From positions 1 through 64,000 of the forward strand of contig JAMKCF010000154.1 of assembly GCA_023634235.1 (NCBI GenBank): 64,000 bases of DNA. The letters run 5' to 3'. Shown here piece by piece: positions 1 through 11,200 of this stretch. A program made the translations under genes and the position numbers. Below the pieces are notes generated by a model. It saw only the letters and a program-made list of their open reading frames with translations. It searched no databases and was not told the DNA's origin. Positions within the stretch are counted from its first letter, which is position 1; each line of letters opens with the position of its first letter. This DNA comes from Pisaster brevispinus (taxonomy: Eukaryota; Echinodermata; Asteroidea; Forcipulatida; Asteriidae).

Positions 1-1167
1 GTTGCTTAATGTATTCGTTGTCAGTCCAGATAACTAGTTCGTTTGAACAGGGCAAAGTTGTTAAGTAAACAGAAAGAACAATTACATATAAAATGCGTAT
101 TTTAATCACAAAATTGGCTGATATGTGTCGGAGGTCTAATGAAAAAAAAGTTATTAAGTTGTGAATCGTATTGTAACATAAGCCTCTGTTCAGTTTACAC
201 AAATTAAGCCGCCTTGATCGTCCTTAATTTTCTTCGGCATATCATTAGCTTTAATTTTCGGGACGACTTAACACAGGAGTTTCTGTGGGGACTGGTGACA
301 AGCGTTTTCTATACGTATTTGTTGAAACTTAACTCTCCAAACATTTTCTTGACAAACACATTTTTATAGGTCAGTTTTCTAGACTCAGTATCAAGTATTC
401 ATAGAAACTGTTTCCTAGATACAGCTTGACAAAATCTGTGATTAGACCGTTCGTCCCGCAGAGAGGCAGCTTGTAAGCTTTTATTTTGATCACAATTGGT
501 AATTGCACTCAGTCACACCGTTGTCAAACTAGCCCAATTAAATCACAAGATCCCGTAGGATAAATTTAACGGCTGTCATGAAAGCCTCCTGACACTTAAC
601 ATGTAAAGATCGATTTAAAGGAACAGAATAGGTAGAAGAAAACATCACAAATTTGACAGTTTAGCGTCAGATTGTGTCCATCAGTCTTCTGTGAATTATT
701 ATATGTAAATGTTGTAAACTTCTTTTTCTGGTTAAGCGAGATAAGGACCACGTTCCCTGCCTTGCAAGAAAAGATGAACAAAGTACAAATTGAATACTTC
801 TATCAAGTTTGATAGAAGTTATACAAGCAAATTAGACTGTTGACTTAAAGGCGTCGAGTTGCCGGGTCCTGAGTCATGACGGGCTCGAGGGGGAAAGTGG
901 CATTTCCCCGCTCCATATTTCGGACCCGGGAAAAAGACGGAAGCGAAGTTTGGACTCTTGCTGCGCACTTTTCGATCTCTATATGTATTTATCTTTTGTT
1001 CTGTGAGCTTTGGGAGATCTTTGGTTTTGGTTGTTTTGTTTTGTTTTATTTTGGGTGTTGTTTGGGTTTTTTTTTTGGTTTTTTTTTTTTTCTATTCGTT
1101 GGGTTTCAGTCATTTGGTGATTAAATTTTATAAACGGGTTTCAAGGAGTTTTCAAGACTTCACTTAC
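1..1167. other. Left flank; probable first intron of the GPA2-like gene
   Basis: No convincing coding exon was found on either strand. If the exon at 1168-1285 is real, this stretch is the start of its intron, because the next exon of a GPA2-type gene (a cysteine-rich segment) is not visible here. A T/G-rich tract on the plus strand at about 1020-1095 (pyrimidine-poor on the minus strand) is the only low-complexity feature. Confidence 0.4.
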
Positions 1168-1285
1168 CCACTAAGTGGCACCCGGCTGCCGGTGTCCATG
1201 CTCCCTTCACCGGCGAGCTCACAAGGATCAGCAATGCAGCCGTGCAGGCGACAAATATAAAAGTTACGCTTACTTTCATTGTCAT
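1168..1285 (-). CDS. First coding exon of a secreted peptide/hormone, GPA2-like (partial)
   Basis: Read on the minus strand from the ATG at 1285, the frame gives 39 codons plus one base and stops exactly at a GTAAGTG donor (1167-1161). The peptide starts MTMKVSVTFIF, has a hydrophobic core (about residues 6-22, ending ALLILVSS) and a likely signal cleavage near VKGA-W. The mature start contains AAGCHLV followed by a split Gly codon. In invertebrate glycoprotein hormone alpha-2 (thyrostimulin alpha) the mature chain begins with a similar Gly-Cys-His-x-Val-Gly motif, and vertebrate GPA2 has Gly-Cys-His-Leu, so I call it GPA2-like. A second ATG lies two codons in. The remaining cystine-knot exons should lie beyond the left edge. 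Alternatives are another secreted peptide precursor or a chance ORF; the signal peptide plus donor makes chance unlikely, but the family call rests on few residues. Confidence 0.5.
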
Positions 1286-4195
1286 GACCACCAAGATAAA
1301 CGGCAAAGGGGGATGCAATTGGTTTGTTTTCCCCCACACTCTGACTGACTGGTTTGTATGATGAGTCCAATGTTCCGGGTAGAGTCTTCCGTGTATGATA
1401 GATTATCGCCTCGTCAACTCCCTCGAGTGTATGTGTGTGTGTGAGTCCCTGCTGTGTCAGGTGGGTGGAATCGAATCAACTACGACGGTGAATGCCCCAA
1501 GCACCTGTAGGGCGAGATTATACAAATCAAAATGTCAGACTTCACGAGCAGCATTGGAATGTAACGGGTAGCTTTGAGCATGTTCAGTTCAAAGAGGACA
1601 GGATGCGAGATCGTTTAATATTGTTTTCTATTAAGATACGTCATACACTGTTTCGTTAATGAATAATTAGCAAAAACAGAAGATGCGATAGGCCTAAAAC
1701 TGTATACCACGTGGACATCGCATTAGCCCATACAATGGTAAAACCACGTGCTCTTTGGTTTTAGCAAGATACCAATGTACGTTTATTCAATTAGTATAAA
1801 ACGTCGTACCGTTATTTCTTTTTCAGGGGAAAATGTATACAGACTTTTTTTACTTTTCAATGGAAACGTTATTATCTAACGTATTAAAGCAATGAACACT
1901 ACTTTTAAAAGACAGTTCCAATTGAATAAAGCTGGAATTATAAAGAAAACACACACAAATATAAGAACAAGACAAAGGAAACATGCGTCAAGCGCATGAA
2001 CTGACTGTAGAGACAAAATATTTGTAGAGAGAAGTGGACAAATTAGAATACCTATTTATGAAGGACGTATTGATTTCAGAAGGTATCAACGATGTCTGGT
2101 GCAGTCACAACTTGAATAATTAAATATTTACGTCATTTTGTGTTTTCCCGAACGTGGTTGGGTGAAAACAACGTATGTTTTACATTCAAAATGTCTGTCT
2201 GTATCCTTTTACACTAAGTAATAAAACTTGTTTGAGGTCTCCTGGTAATGTTTTGAAAATTCGTTAGATTGTATTGGTTAGGAAGTCGGTGTTTAGGTGT
2301 TATTTTTTATAACTATTTTAAATTAGTTTATAAAAGTTCTTTGGGTTTTGCCTCCCTATGTGGATTGCACTTGTCTTTGGTTATCTGTCTTCTTCTCTCG
2401 ATGCTGATTTCAAGACTGTGTGTCATCAATTTAAACACGGGTTTCTCGTTGCTCTCATTCCCAGTTAGGCTAGCTCAAGCAAGGTTAACCCACAGAGCAA
2501 TGAAATTATCCCTTTTTCTGGGTTGAAAGTTCTGGGGTGTTTTCACTAAATAGATCAAGGTTGTTCGGTGTTGGCTCAGCTTCGGTAAATCAAAGACATT
2601 TGAACCTGAGAAATGATTCATGTATGAAAAGTTTCTCAGATTTCGGAGGGTTTGTGTCCGTTCGCGAATGCCGCAGCCAGGGATGCGGTTGGTACCCGCT
2701 GCCGACGTTCTTGTGAAAAAACCGTGAACGTTTTTTCAGTGTATTCAGCTAAAACTTTCACATGTGAATTTTATTGTATCCTTCTTTACAATGTTGCCTA
2801 TAAATCATCCATACGTTGAAAAAAACAAATCTATGACCCCTATCCTTTAACAGTTCTGATAAAGTTCAAGTTTTAAGGAAAATACCACGTTAAAAATAGT
2901 AGAATCTAAACATAAACAAGCCTCACATAACATTTTGTACTGAACAGGACTGAGGAATAACAACGGTATGAACAAGAGACGGATCTATATCGACAATCGT
3001 GTGTAAGTTTAAACGAAGACGGCGCAGTAAGGATGCCTCATGGCGAGGGAAATTACCAGGGCACAAGTGCCTAATATGAAATGATTAATCTAAGGGCAGT
3101 GTTATTGCTAGTTTTTCATAAACAGTGGTGGTTTGTCATTCGATCGATGCTGCGTTGACAAGACGGGTATGACATGATATCATAATAATGACAACTGTGT
3201 CAGCAAAATATCAACCTTGTGCTGGTTTTCTATCCCCCGTGGAAACTTATTGGAAACTGTTGAAGCTAATTGAGTCTTGAGAATTTAGTCTGGCACCCTG
3301 TTATGTGTATGAAATATTAAGTTTAAAGACCGTAAAATTAAAACAAAACACTCGAATCACAATGCCATTGTCACTTTAGTTATCAAAACAAAAGAGCAGA
3401 GGAACCTAGAATACTGTCATAGAATACAGCATTTCGGCTTCGTCATGTTTTTAAAGAGTTCCGGTCACATAAAAAGTCGTCTCGGATCTAAATGTACAAC
3501 ATTGTTGACCTATGAGCTACGATCTTTCAGTAAATATATATGAATGTGTATGAATTTTTGTTTGGCGTATCAATTATTCCTACTTCTTCACAAGTTCTCT
3601 CCTGGGATCTTGTGAATACGTAAGTAGGAGTTGTATCACCACTACCCATCGGCTCATGGCTGTCTACGTATCATTAGTGTTCCCGTGTTCTCAGAATCTG
3701 TAATAATGTAGCCAATTTTCAGAATAATGTGAACATTTTATGTAGGCGAGTGTTTTATGACGAAACATTAACTGGCCAGCAGACAATAGTGTGACGATCG
3801 CCCATGGCAAATGGAAGGTGTCTCCTAAATGGGACTGCAAGGGTTAAATGCAAAATTTAGTTTCTTTTCTGATTGTGTTATTAAATTTTTAAAAAGGTCT
3901 GCGATGTCCACAGTGATTATATTAACAGGTGCCGATTGATCTAGATAGATCAAGTGTAATTTAGATTATGGTGGAATTGTGAAAGAGAGAGTATAGCCAA
4001 CATTCGGTTTAAATTCACCTCACGAACTGTTTATAGATTAGTTTTGGAAAACTTAAAGTGTTACTAGAACTTTTTTGCGACAGTTCCCATTTCCAATAAA
4101 ACTGTAGAATAATACGTCATTACACCACATAAAAAAACACAAATTTTACCCTTTTGGTTATGCCTAAATAACGACTTTTACAAACCCATTTTTTT
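1286..4195. other. Intergenic AT-rich sequence, no gene recognised
   Basis: No ORF with codon-like content, splice context or known domain was seen. The left part (1290-1700) would hold the promoter and 5' UTR of the minus-strand GPA2-like gene, but no clear TATA box was picked out. A short hypothetical frame at 2269-2526 is hydrophobic and low in information and is not called. Confidence 0.5.
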
Positions 4196-4237
4196 TTGCA
4201 CTCGCCACTCCGAATCGCGAAAAGACCCCCCCCCCCC

Positions 4238-4319
4238 CACGTGCACACTGCTTCCGCAAACAACTACGTGACGTCACACAGTGGAAGAGGTATTGTGTTG
4301 TCACCATACACGGTATATA
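4238..4319 (+). promoter_or_regulatory. Compact promoter-like segment (E-box, CRE, TATA)
   Basis: Within 82 bases there is a CACGTG E-box (4238-4243), a full palindromic cAMP-response element TGACGTCA (4269-4276) and a TATATA box (4314-4319). They are ordered and spaced as in a minimal TATA promoter, with the start codon of the small ORF 51 bases downstream. A run of 13 C (4226-4238) precedes it. The arrangement is seen in the sequence; activity is inference. Confidence 0.4.
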
Positions 4320-4369
4320 CTTTCACGCACTCAAGTTTATTCGGTGAATTTTCTCCGACAAATTCCACC

Positions 4370-4483
4370 ATGGCTAAAAGTGACAATTCTTGGGAAGATC
4401 ATTGCGTAAATAAGGAAGTCAGTTATGACAGTAGCAGCGACAGTGATAGTAATTTTGCTAGTAGTTTTAGCGGTTTCAGTTGA
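4370..4483 (+). CDS. Small ORF, 37 codons, Ser/Asp-rich, function unknown
   Basis: The ATG lies in an ideal vertebrate-type Kozak context (CCACCATGG). The 37-residue product begins MAKSDNSWEDH and is acidic and serine-rich in the second half (DSSSDSDSNFASS). A TATA-like box lies about 55 bases upstream and an AATAAA signal 56 bases downstream. The frame can be opened further upstream to 4196, but that part is proline/histidine low-complexity and lies over the promoter motifs, so I prefer this start. Just after the stop, other frames stay readable (VDEVEDHAS, then KTDPSWIDHKING), which would fit a longer ORF broken by small indels, for example the acidic N-terminus of a DNA-transposon protein. 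No family is recognised. It may be a micropeptide gene or a decayed transposon ORF. Confidence 0.35.
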   Translation: MAKSDNSWEDHCVNKEVSYDSSSDSDSNFASSFSGFS

Positions 4484-4538
4484 CGAAGTCGAAGACCATG
4501 CAAGTAGACAAGACTGATCCTTCATGGATTGACCACAA

Positions 4539-4544
4539 AATAAA
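4539..4544 (+). terminator. Polyadenylation signal AATAAA after the small ORF
   Basis: An exact AATAAA hexamer lies 56 bases past the stop of the 37-codon ORF and just ahead of the tandem repeat array. It would complete a very small transcription unit; the hexamer is common in AT-rich DNA, so support is limited. Confidence 0.3.
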
Positions 4545-4587
4545 TGGCTAGAAACTGTACATACTGAGTTTTTCTGAACTTATTTTT

Positions 4588-5932
4588 ATCATCATGAAAC
4601 AAATCATGGTGCATTGTGATCATATCGTATCGTTACACGCCTACTGGCTATAATACATATTCAAATTAATTTTAGAGAGGTTAATTAAATTGATGACGGT
4701 AGCCCACAATGTCAATGTTACTATTCCTCATTTAATGAATATTAAAGAGTGAAACTCCATAGTACACGCTATTAGGGATATAACGATACTTCGACGATAA
4801 ACATAATAAAGTAGTTTTTTATGATGGTATTGTTTGTTCCACATATTTTCACAATATAATATAAATACAAACACAGGAAATTTGTGCGCTTGTTTTATTG
4901 CCATGGAATAATTACCTGTTTAACGGGTTTTCTAAACTTATTTTTTTCATCGTCGTGATCGTATCGTGTCGCCTACTGGCTATAAAACATATTCAAATAA
5001 ATTTCAAGAGGTTAATTAAATTTACGACGGTAGCCCACAGTGCTAGTCACGTTATTTTGTTACTTGATAAAGTAGTTTGTTATGATGGTAGTGTTTGTTC
5101 CACATTTTCAGAATATAATATAAATGCAAACACAGGAAATTTTTGCCTTGTTTTATTGCCATGGAAAAATTACCTGTTTAACGCGTTTTCATCGTGAAAC
5201 AAACCGTGGTGCATTGTGATCGTATCGTATGGTTATAAAACATATTCAAATTAATTTCAAGAGGTTAATTAAATTTACGACAGTAGCCCACAGTGCTAGT
5301 CATGTTAAATTGTTACTATTCTTCATTTAATGAATGAATATTAAAGAGTGAAACTCCATCACGCTATTAGGGGTATAACGATACTTGGACGATAAACATG
5401 ATAAAGTAGTTTTTTATGATGGTAGTGTTTGTTCCACATATTTTCACAATATAATATAAATACAAACACAGGAAATTTGTGCGCTTGTTTTATTGCCATG
5501 GAATAATTACCTGTTTAACGGGTTTTCTAAACTTATTTTTTTCATCGTCGTGATCGTATCGTGTCGCCTACTGGCTATAAAACATATTCAAATAAATTTC
5601 AAGAGGTTAATTAAATTTACGACGGTAGCCCACAGTGCTAGTCACGTTATTTTGTTACTTGATAAAGTAGTTTGTTATGATGGTAGTGTTTGTTCCACAT
5701 TTTCAGAATATAATATAAATGCAAACACAGGAAATTTGTGCCTTGTTTTATTGCCATGGAAAAATTACCTGTTTAACGCGTTTTCATCGTGAAACAAACC
5801 GTGGTGCATTGTGATCGTATCGTATGGTTATAAAACATATTCAAATTAATTTTAAGAGGTTAATTAAATTTACCACAGTAGCCCACAGTGCTAGTCATAT
5901 TAAATTGGTATTATTTCTCATTTTATGAATAT
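4588..5932. repeat. Tandem repeat, about 595-bp period, about 2.3 copies
   Basis: A higher-order unit of about 595 bp is repeated. The segments around 4898-5197 and 5493-5792 match almost base for base at an offset of exactly 595. Each unit is made of a longer and a shorter related subunit (about 340 and 255 bp) sharing words such as CAAACACAGGAAATTTGTG, GATAAAGTAG and TATTGCCATGGAA. The first copy is the most diverged (4588-4900) and the last is truncated (about 5783-5932). The matching 99-codon frames in the two copies are a by-product of the duplication; they are hydrophobic, begin at a CCATGG and carry no recognised domain. Confidence 0.85.
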
Positions 5933-7655
5933 GGAGTCTTGTATCTGTACACTCGTTGCACATATGTTTAAAATAAAGTGTTGTGGTCAACTTTAAATTT
6001 CAACGGTTTATTAGAACACCAACAAAAAAATGATAAATTGGAAGAATAAATAAATTTTGTTAAGCCCCAGAATCTGCTTCATAACTTGCAACTTCTTTTA
6101 ATTTGTCTTTCTCAGCCGTCTGTATACACAACACATTGTTAAAATCCCATTAGTTGAGAAACTCTCTTTTTTAATCCTAAGTTCTGATCCAGACTAGAAT
6201 AACAACCGTTTCATGTTTTTCGATAATCCATTGGTGCAGTTGATTGAGAGGGTTCAGGCACATGAAGGTCCTGAGCCGTTGACAGTCCGATGTTGATGGA
6301 TGAAATGTTTATTGTTTCTCCTGTGGAGTTTAGCTCCAAATTTTTGTCCGATTGGCCCTTTCGCTGTCTGGGTTTTCGTCTTAAAGTTTTCCCTGACCAC
6401 GTTGTTATTATTTGGGGCCTTCAGTTTGGAATGACACATTTTTTTCTGGACAGTTCGCAAGGAGTGTGGGCGAAGTATCCGTGCAGTCATCGCCAACTAC
6501 ACACTCCAAACCCTGAAGTTGGATAGCGTTTAATGTACCCATTCCTTCCGAAATAGCTGAATTATCTGGATATTTTTGGAAGCTGAGGTTAGGATTGTTG
6601 TCACTGTTCCTTGTGCGGCCTCCAAAAGGGCACTATTTTGACATTTTAAAGTCTTATTTACACTTGCATGAGGTCTGTGCTTCTGCAGGCCTTCGTTGCA
6701 TTGTTTACACGCACGTAGTCAGTGATTGCGCAATATCATCTGCAACCGCTTGCACCGTGTGACGGCATGAATTTTCCAACCAATCAAACGCCCTCATCCA
6801 ACGGCCAAATACTCACAAGTTTTGCCAAATCCCAAATAATATTTTTTTTAATGCAATATTACCCCCCCCCCCCCCAAAAAAAAAAAAAGGGAAACAAAAT
6901 AAAACAGTAGTCTGATATAATGTCTGCAAGGTGTATAATTGATTCTGCTGTCTAAAACATCATTCTAGTAAGAAAGCACTTTAAATTGTGTAGGTTCATC
7001 ATTTTATTCATGGCCAAACTCTAATTTTTAAACTGTAGTTTCAAAAATATAGAGATGCTAATATAAGATAATATTTAACGACCTAAGCTGTATGTGTCCG
7101 AAATAAGTATAATTAAGTTTAAACACATTCGCTTAGTGAATAGTATATCATTTGATGGTATACAACATGTATAACGTAACTATAGGTACGATCCGGTACC
7201 TATGGGAAATATTGTTCACGTGATTTGTAACTAAATGCCAAGAGCAATTATAGACGGGGTGGGACCGTCAGTGTACCAGCGTGAAATCGATAGAGCACTT
7301 GGCGACGAGTTTGACGATAATCAAACCAGTCTTGTAATAACGTTCACCATTCCCGCTGGACTCATTAGTCGAACAAGCCGCACCGGTGGATTTCACGCTT
7401 GCAATGTTCCCTACAATATGCTTTTTTCCCCCTTCTTTTTCTGGATTTGTCGATTATTTGCACTTTTATCCACAAACAGGTGTTAGTGATCAAGAGTGGT
7501 TTCTGGTGGGGGAACCATGTCGTGTATCTGAGGAGTTGAGAAAGTGTTGGTATGTTCTTACAAGTTTAACAACTTGATTATTACGCCACGGATGTCTTTA
7601 AGAACAACACACCTCTGTTACTGTCTCTTGTTGGCTGTGTTGCCACCAATTACTA
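5933..7655. other. Intergenic, no gene recognised
   Basis: AT-rich sequence with a C-run followed by an A-run at about 6862-6888. Short ORFs near 6254-6526 overlap on both strands without splice context. The frame at 7235-7486 begins with soluble-looking residues and then runs into a hydrophobic T-rich end, and has no known match in memory. Nothing is called. Confidence 0.5.
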
Positions 7656-7840
7656 CTGGGCCAAGTTTAATGGAGCTTACTGAGTAATCATTAGACAATA
7701 TTAATATAAAATTGCTTAGCAAACAATTGCAGAATACCAGTCAGAAATTGTGTTTATGACACGGTATTTTGGCTGGTAACCTTATTCTGCTAAGCCTAAT
7801 TTTGTTGTGCTTAGCTACTCTATGATATTGGGCCCTGGTC
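7656..7840. mobile_element. Small hAT-like MITE, copy 1 of a five-copy family
   Basis: The ends are inverted: the left reads CTGGGCCAAGTTTAATGGAGC and the right ends TATTGGGCCCTGGTC. The flanks share ATTACTA (7649-7655 and 7841-7847), or eight bases with one mismatch, which fits an hAT-type 8-bp target duplication. The interior repeats GCTTAGCA/CTGCTAAGC words typical of the family. Other copies in this window are at 26731-26974, 34595-35191, 51418-51515 and 63040-63158. It is non-coding. Confidence 0.65.
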
Positions 7841-8168
7841 ATTACTATAATTATAAAAGACAAAATGAAAGCAAATCAAGATTTTAAAAAAGTCATCCGT
7901 CAACACCAATATAATATGTACATGTGTTACTACTATTTGACTGAGTGGGCCAGAAGCACCTTGTAAAACCTTAAGGTGCTATACATAATTCATTAACTCG
8001 AAAACCTGTTTTAAAAAGTGTTTCTCTTTGATCAAGCGCCTTGAACATCTTATTGGTGGATACGTGCGCTTCGATAGACCTCAATATTATGCATAACATA
8101 CTGACTCATTGTAAAAACTATGTTTATAATTATATGGGATTTGAGGCGTTGCATGGTGAGGTATCAAT

Positions 8169-8250
8169 GTATATTCAGTTTGCGGTAATACCCCAAGAAC
8201 AAATCTACATAGCAGAGTAGGTACATGATGTTACGGCAAACTGAACATAC
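8169..8250. repeat. Short inverted repeat (20-bp arms, 42-bp loop)
   Basis: The left arm GTATATTCAGTTTGCGGTAA (8169-8188) is the near-perfect complement of TTACGGCAAACTGAACATAC (8231-8250), with two mismatches. It could be a tiny foldback element or a hairpin; no target duplication was identified. Confidence 0.6.
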
Positions 8251-8257
8251 ATAATGT

Positions 8258-11200
8258 TTATAAAGAAAAGTGTACGTCTGTCTCTATGCAAAAATATAAG
8301 AACCGTCTATTATTATTATTATTAGATGCACTTTTGGATCTAGAAAAAGAACGTTGCATAAAAACGCTGATAGGGTTTGAAGTGAAAGTTACACAATGCG
8401 GTAATTATCACAATTTCGTCATTTGAGAAGGAAATTGCTAACGTAATTGGCACCAAAAACACAATCAATCCACGTCGTTTTAATTCCAGATTTACAAACT
8501 ATGACATATTTTACTAATATTTATATAGTTTACGTTTCCTACGCATAAATTTGACTGAAAAACACTACAGAAAATTACTGTATGTTTAGGCTTACTATTG
8601 ATATTATAAATGGTAAAAAAGCTGAAGATATTTTAATGTCATTCGTGCTAGAATACATTTTGCCCAGTCAACCTCCTCGGGGAAATCCGTATAAGATTGT
8701 TTTATATTTGTTTTCCTTTTTTTTCACGGATGTTATCAACACTCGCCCACTACTAGCTGTGATTGCAATCCTAAGATAAAGCGAGGTTTGTTTGTTTTTA
8801 TTTTGTTTCTTTGTCTGTGTTTTTCCCCTTCTACTTTGTCTTTTTCTTTTCTTTTTGCACCGAACGAAAATTCAGTTTCCACTTATAAATGGTTGATGTC
8901 ATATTTACAGTAGGGATACTTGTATTATACTACGTTTGACCTCCGACATGACAAAAGTAGACGACAGTCCACTGGGAAATTTAATTGGTATCCTCGGTGG
9001 GGAAGTAAAGGTGTTACATTAGGTCGATGAAGCTATTATTAATCTTCATTGAGTCATCGTTTTGTGAAAGTACAGTAGGATCACTGCTAAATATATCAAA
9101 TGGACTTATACATTATACTTTTCACAGTTATCTTTGTTACACAACCGTTGAGATCAGAAACACAAAACCTCCACACACGAAATGCCAGCCGTGGATGAGG
9201 GTTAATAACATAGCATGTGTCCCCCGTTGGTACCTGTCGAAGCCTGGACACCGAACGCCTTCACCAAGCCCGGTGTTTGTGTTCGTCTCGTCGTCGTTTA
9301 TCAACAATAAATTCTACATGGCTAATTATCTAATGGCAATAGAGCCAACGACAAATAATACTACGCCTCAAAACAAACGTTACAACCAAAGCATGAATGT
9401 CAACCTATTGATACATTATTGTCACAATGCTTTAACGTAGCTTGGCACCGTGGAGAACTTAGAACTAAAAGTAAAACTCGAATGAAAGTTAATACTTACG
9501 AACATCAAATCCCGTAGTTAATTGTCATTATTCACTCGCTTCGATTTTCAAAGTAGGTCTACTGTTTTTCCCTTCGACTATTAGCTTTCTATAGTAACCC
9601 GTCGCCCTCTTGATCTTTTTACGCAGGAAAACGGAAGGACAGGTCCCACCAGTGCGCAGGCTCAACAAGGTGTGGCGCCCCCTACGGGCCGACCGTCCTT
9701 GTCACTGTCACCCGCAGGCTGCGATCACGCAGATGGAGTCAGCCCCGAACCAGGACTTAACCGATTAGTATCTGATGGCGTGAGGCCTATATGGCATATA
9801 ACATCTTAAAACAACACGCTACAAAAGGTAATGCGGCGTCTCGAGAGCACTGGTAGGCACAGAATTATTCCCGTGTTTGTGTGTGTGGGTTTTTTTTTGT
9901 GAAGCTCTAAGCAAAAAGACAAAAAGAGGCAAGATTGATGCATCAAGTAAGCAATTAACTCAGTTGCTGTGACACTTGTCGATTCCCTACCGGAGTTGAC
10001 CGAGACGACAAAAACCTTGCTTGGTGGAGGATTATTTTAATTAAAAGTTACAGCGTGAAGAGCAACTTCCGAAATGACGGGGCGGTTCAGTATAGCTCGA
10101 TCTTTACTTCCGTGTGTCATTAATGTAAGCAGGTATTAAAACCGAAATAAGAAGTCTTGAAGGTAAACAAACTGACAAACAGCCCTATTAATTACCAGTA
10201 CTTCATGATAATTAAAAAAAGTATCGAGGGGAGATAACTTTTCTTACACTGACGATCTATTTGATAACATACCGGAAGTGGAAGCCCGCGGATAATATAT
10301 ATTTGATTTCGATTCCTGTGAATATTATCTTCTTATAGAGATAAACTTTCCCATGACAACTGGTAATAGAAGCTGCAGCTGCCTAAATATCATAATTCCC
10401 CGCACCTGCATTTCATTTGCCCCTGCTCAGCGTTCTTGAATAATGATTCATGTCTATGGACATTATGTTGGGACAAATTGCAGCGAACGCCCCTTGGGCC
10501 ACGCTAAGAACTGAAACTGACACGTCCGCTGGAATTTTCGTACTACATTATAAAAATGGAATCCATTTCGGGACTGCAGCGCTCATGATGTTTCCGCTTA
10601 TTTACTTAACACCATTCATAATGTAGGTGGAAATATGACTTCATGTCCGACTGTTGAAGTCTAGAAGAGATCTCTTACAGGACAACCTTTTAATTAGAAA
10701 ATGTAGGTTTTAGGCAAAACATTTTTGTGGCCAAAAAAAAAACCCGATTCCAGTGTTGTTACTATCACGCACATCGATTCATACTAATCTTGCTTCATAA
10801 GCTACGCTTTCCGTAATGCAAACCGATCGAGTGGAATGAGCATGCCAGATCGAGTCATTTATCCGACTAGACGGATAAACGGTTAGAGTTTACTGACACT
10901 AAAGAAGGATACTGAAAGTCGACGGTAACTTTTAATCGTGAAGACGATGTTCGTTCTGTTTGCTTGGGGCTGACAGAGTGATAACTGACCTGTCCAGCGA
11001 GGGAGGATGCTATGCAGTCGCACCCTGACACAAAATCCAACTCGTTCGAGTTCTTCAAATCTTCACAGAGTTAGGTTTACTCACTTTTTAAACCACTGTC
11101 CGAAGGGTATAATTTTGAAGGTTTATCACAGTGAAATGATAACCTGTTTTTGGTGTATTTAGGATACCATGGAAATGTTCAAAGCAAGCTGAACGTGCCT

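Noticed and set aside
7235..7486. 83-codon ORF starting MPRAIIDGVG
   Set aside because: The second half is hydrophobic read-through of T-rich DNA, and an inverted AGCGTGAAATC/GATTTCACGCT pair suggests a repeat and not a gene.
9027..9440. 137-codon plus-strand ORF in the intergenic region
   Set aside because: No known domain, no splice context, uneven composition and no clear promoter or polyadenylation signal; probably chance.
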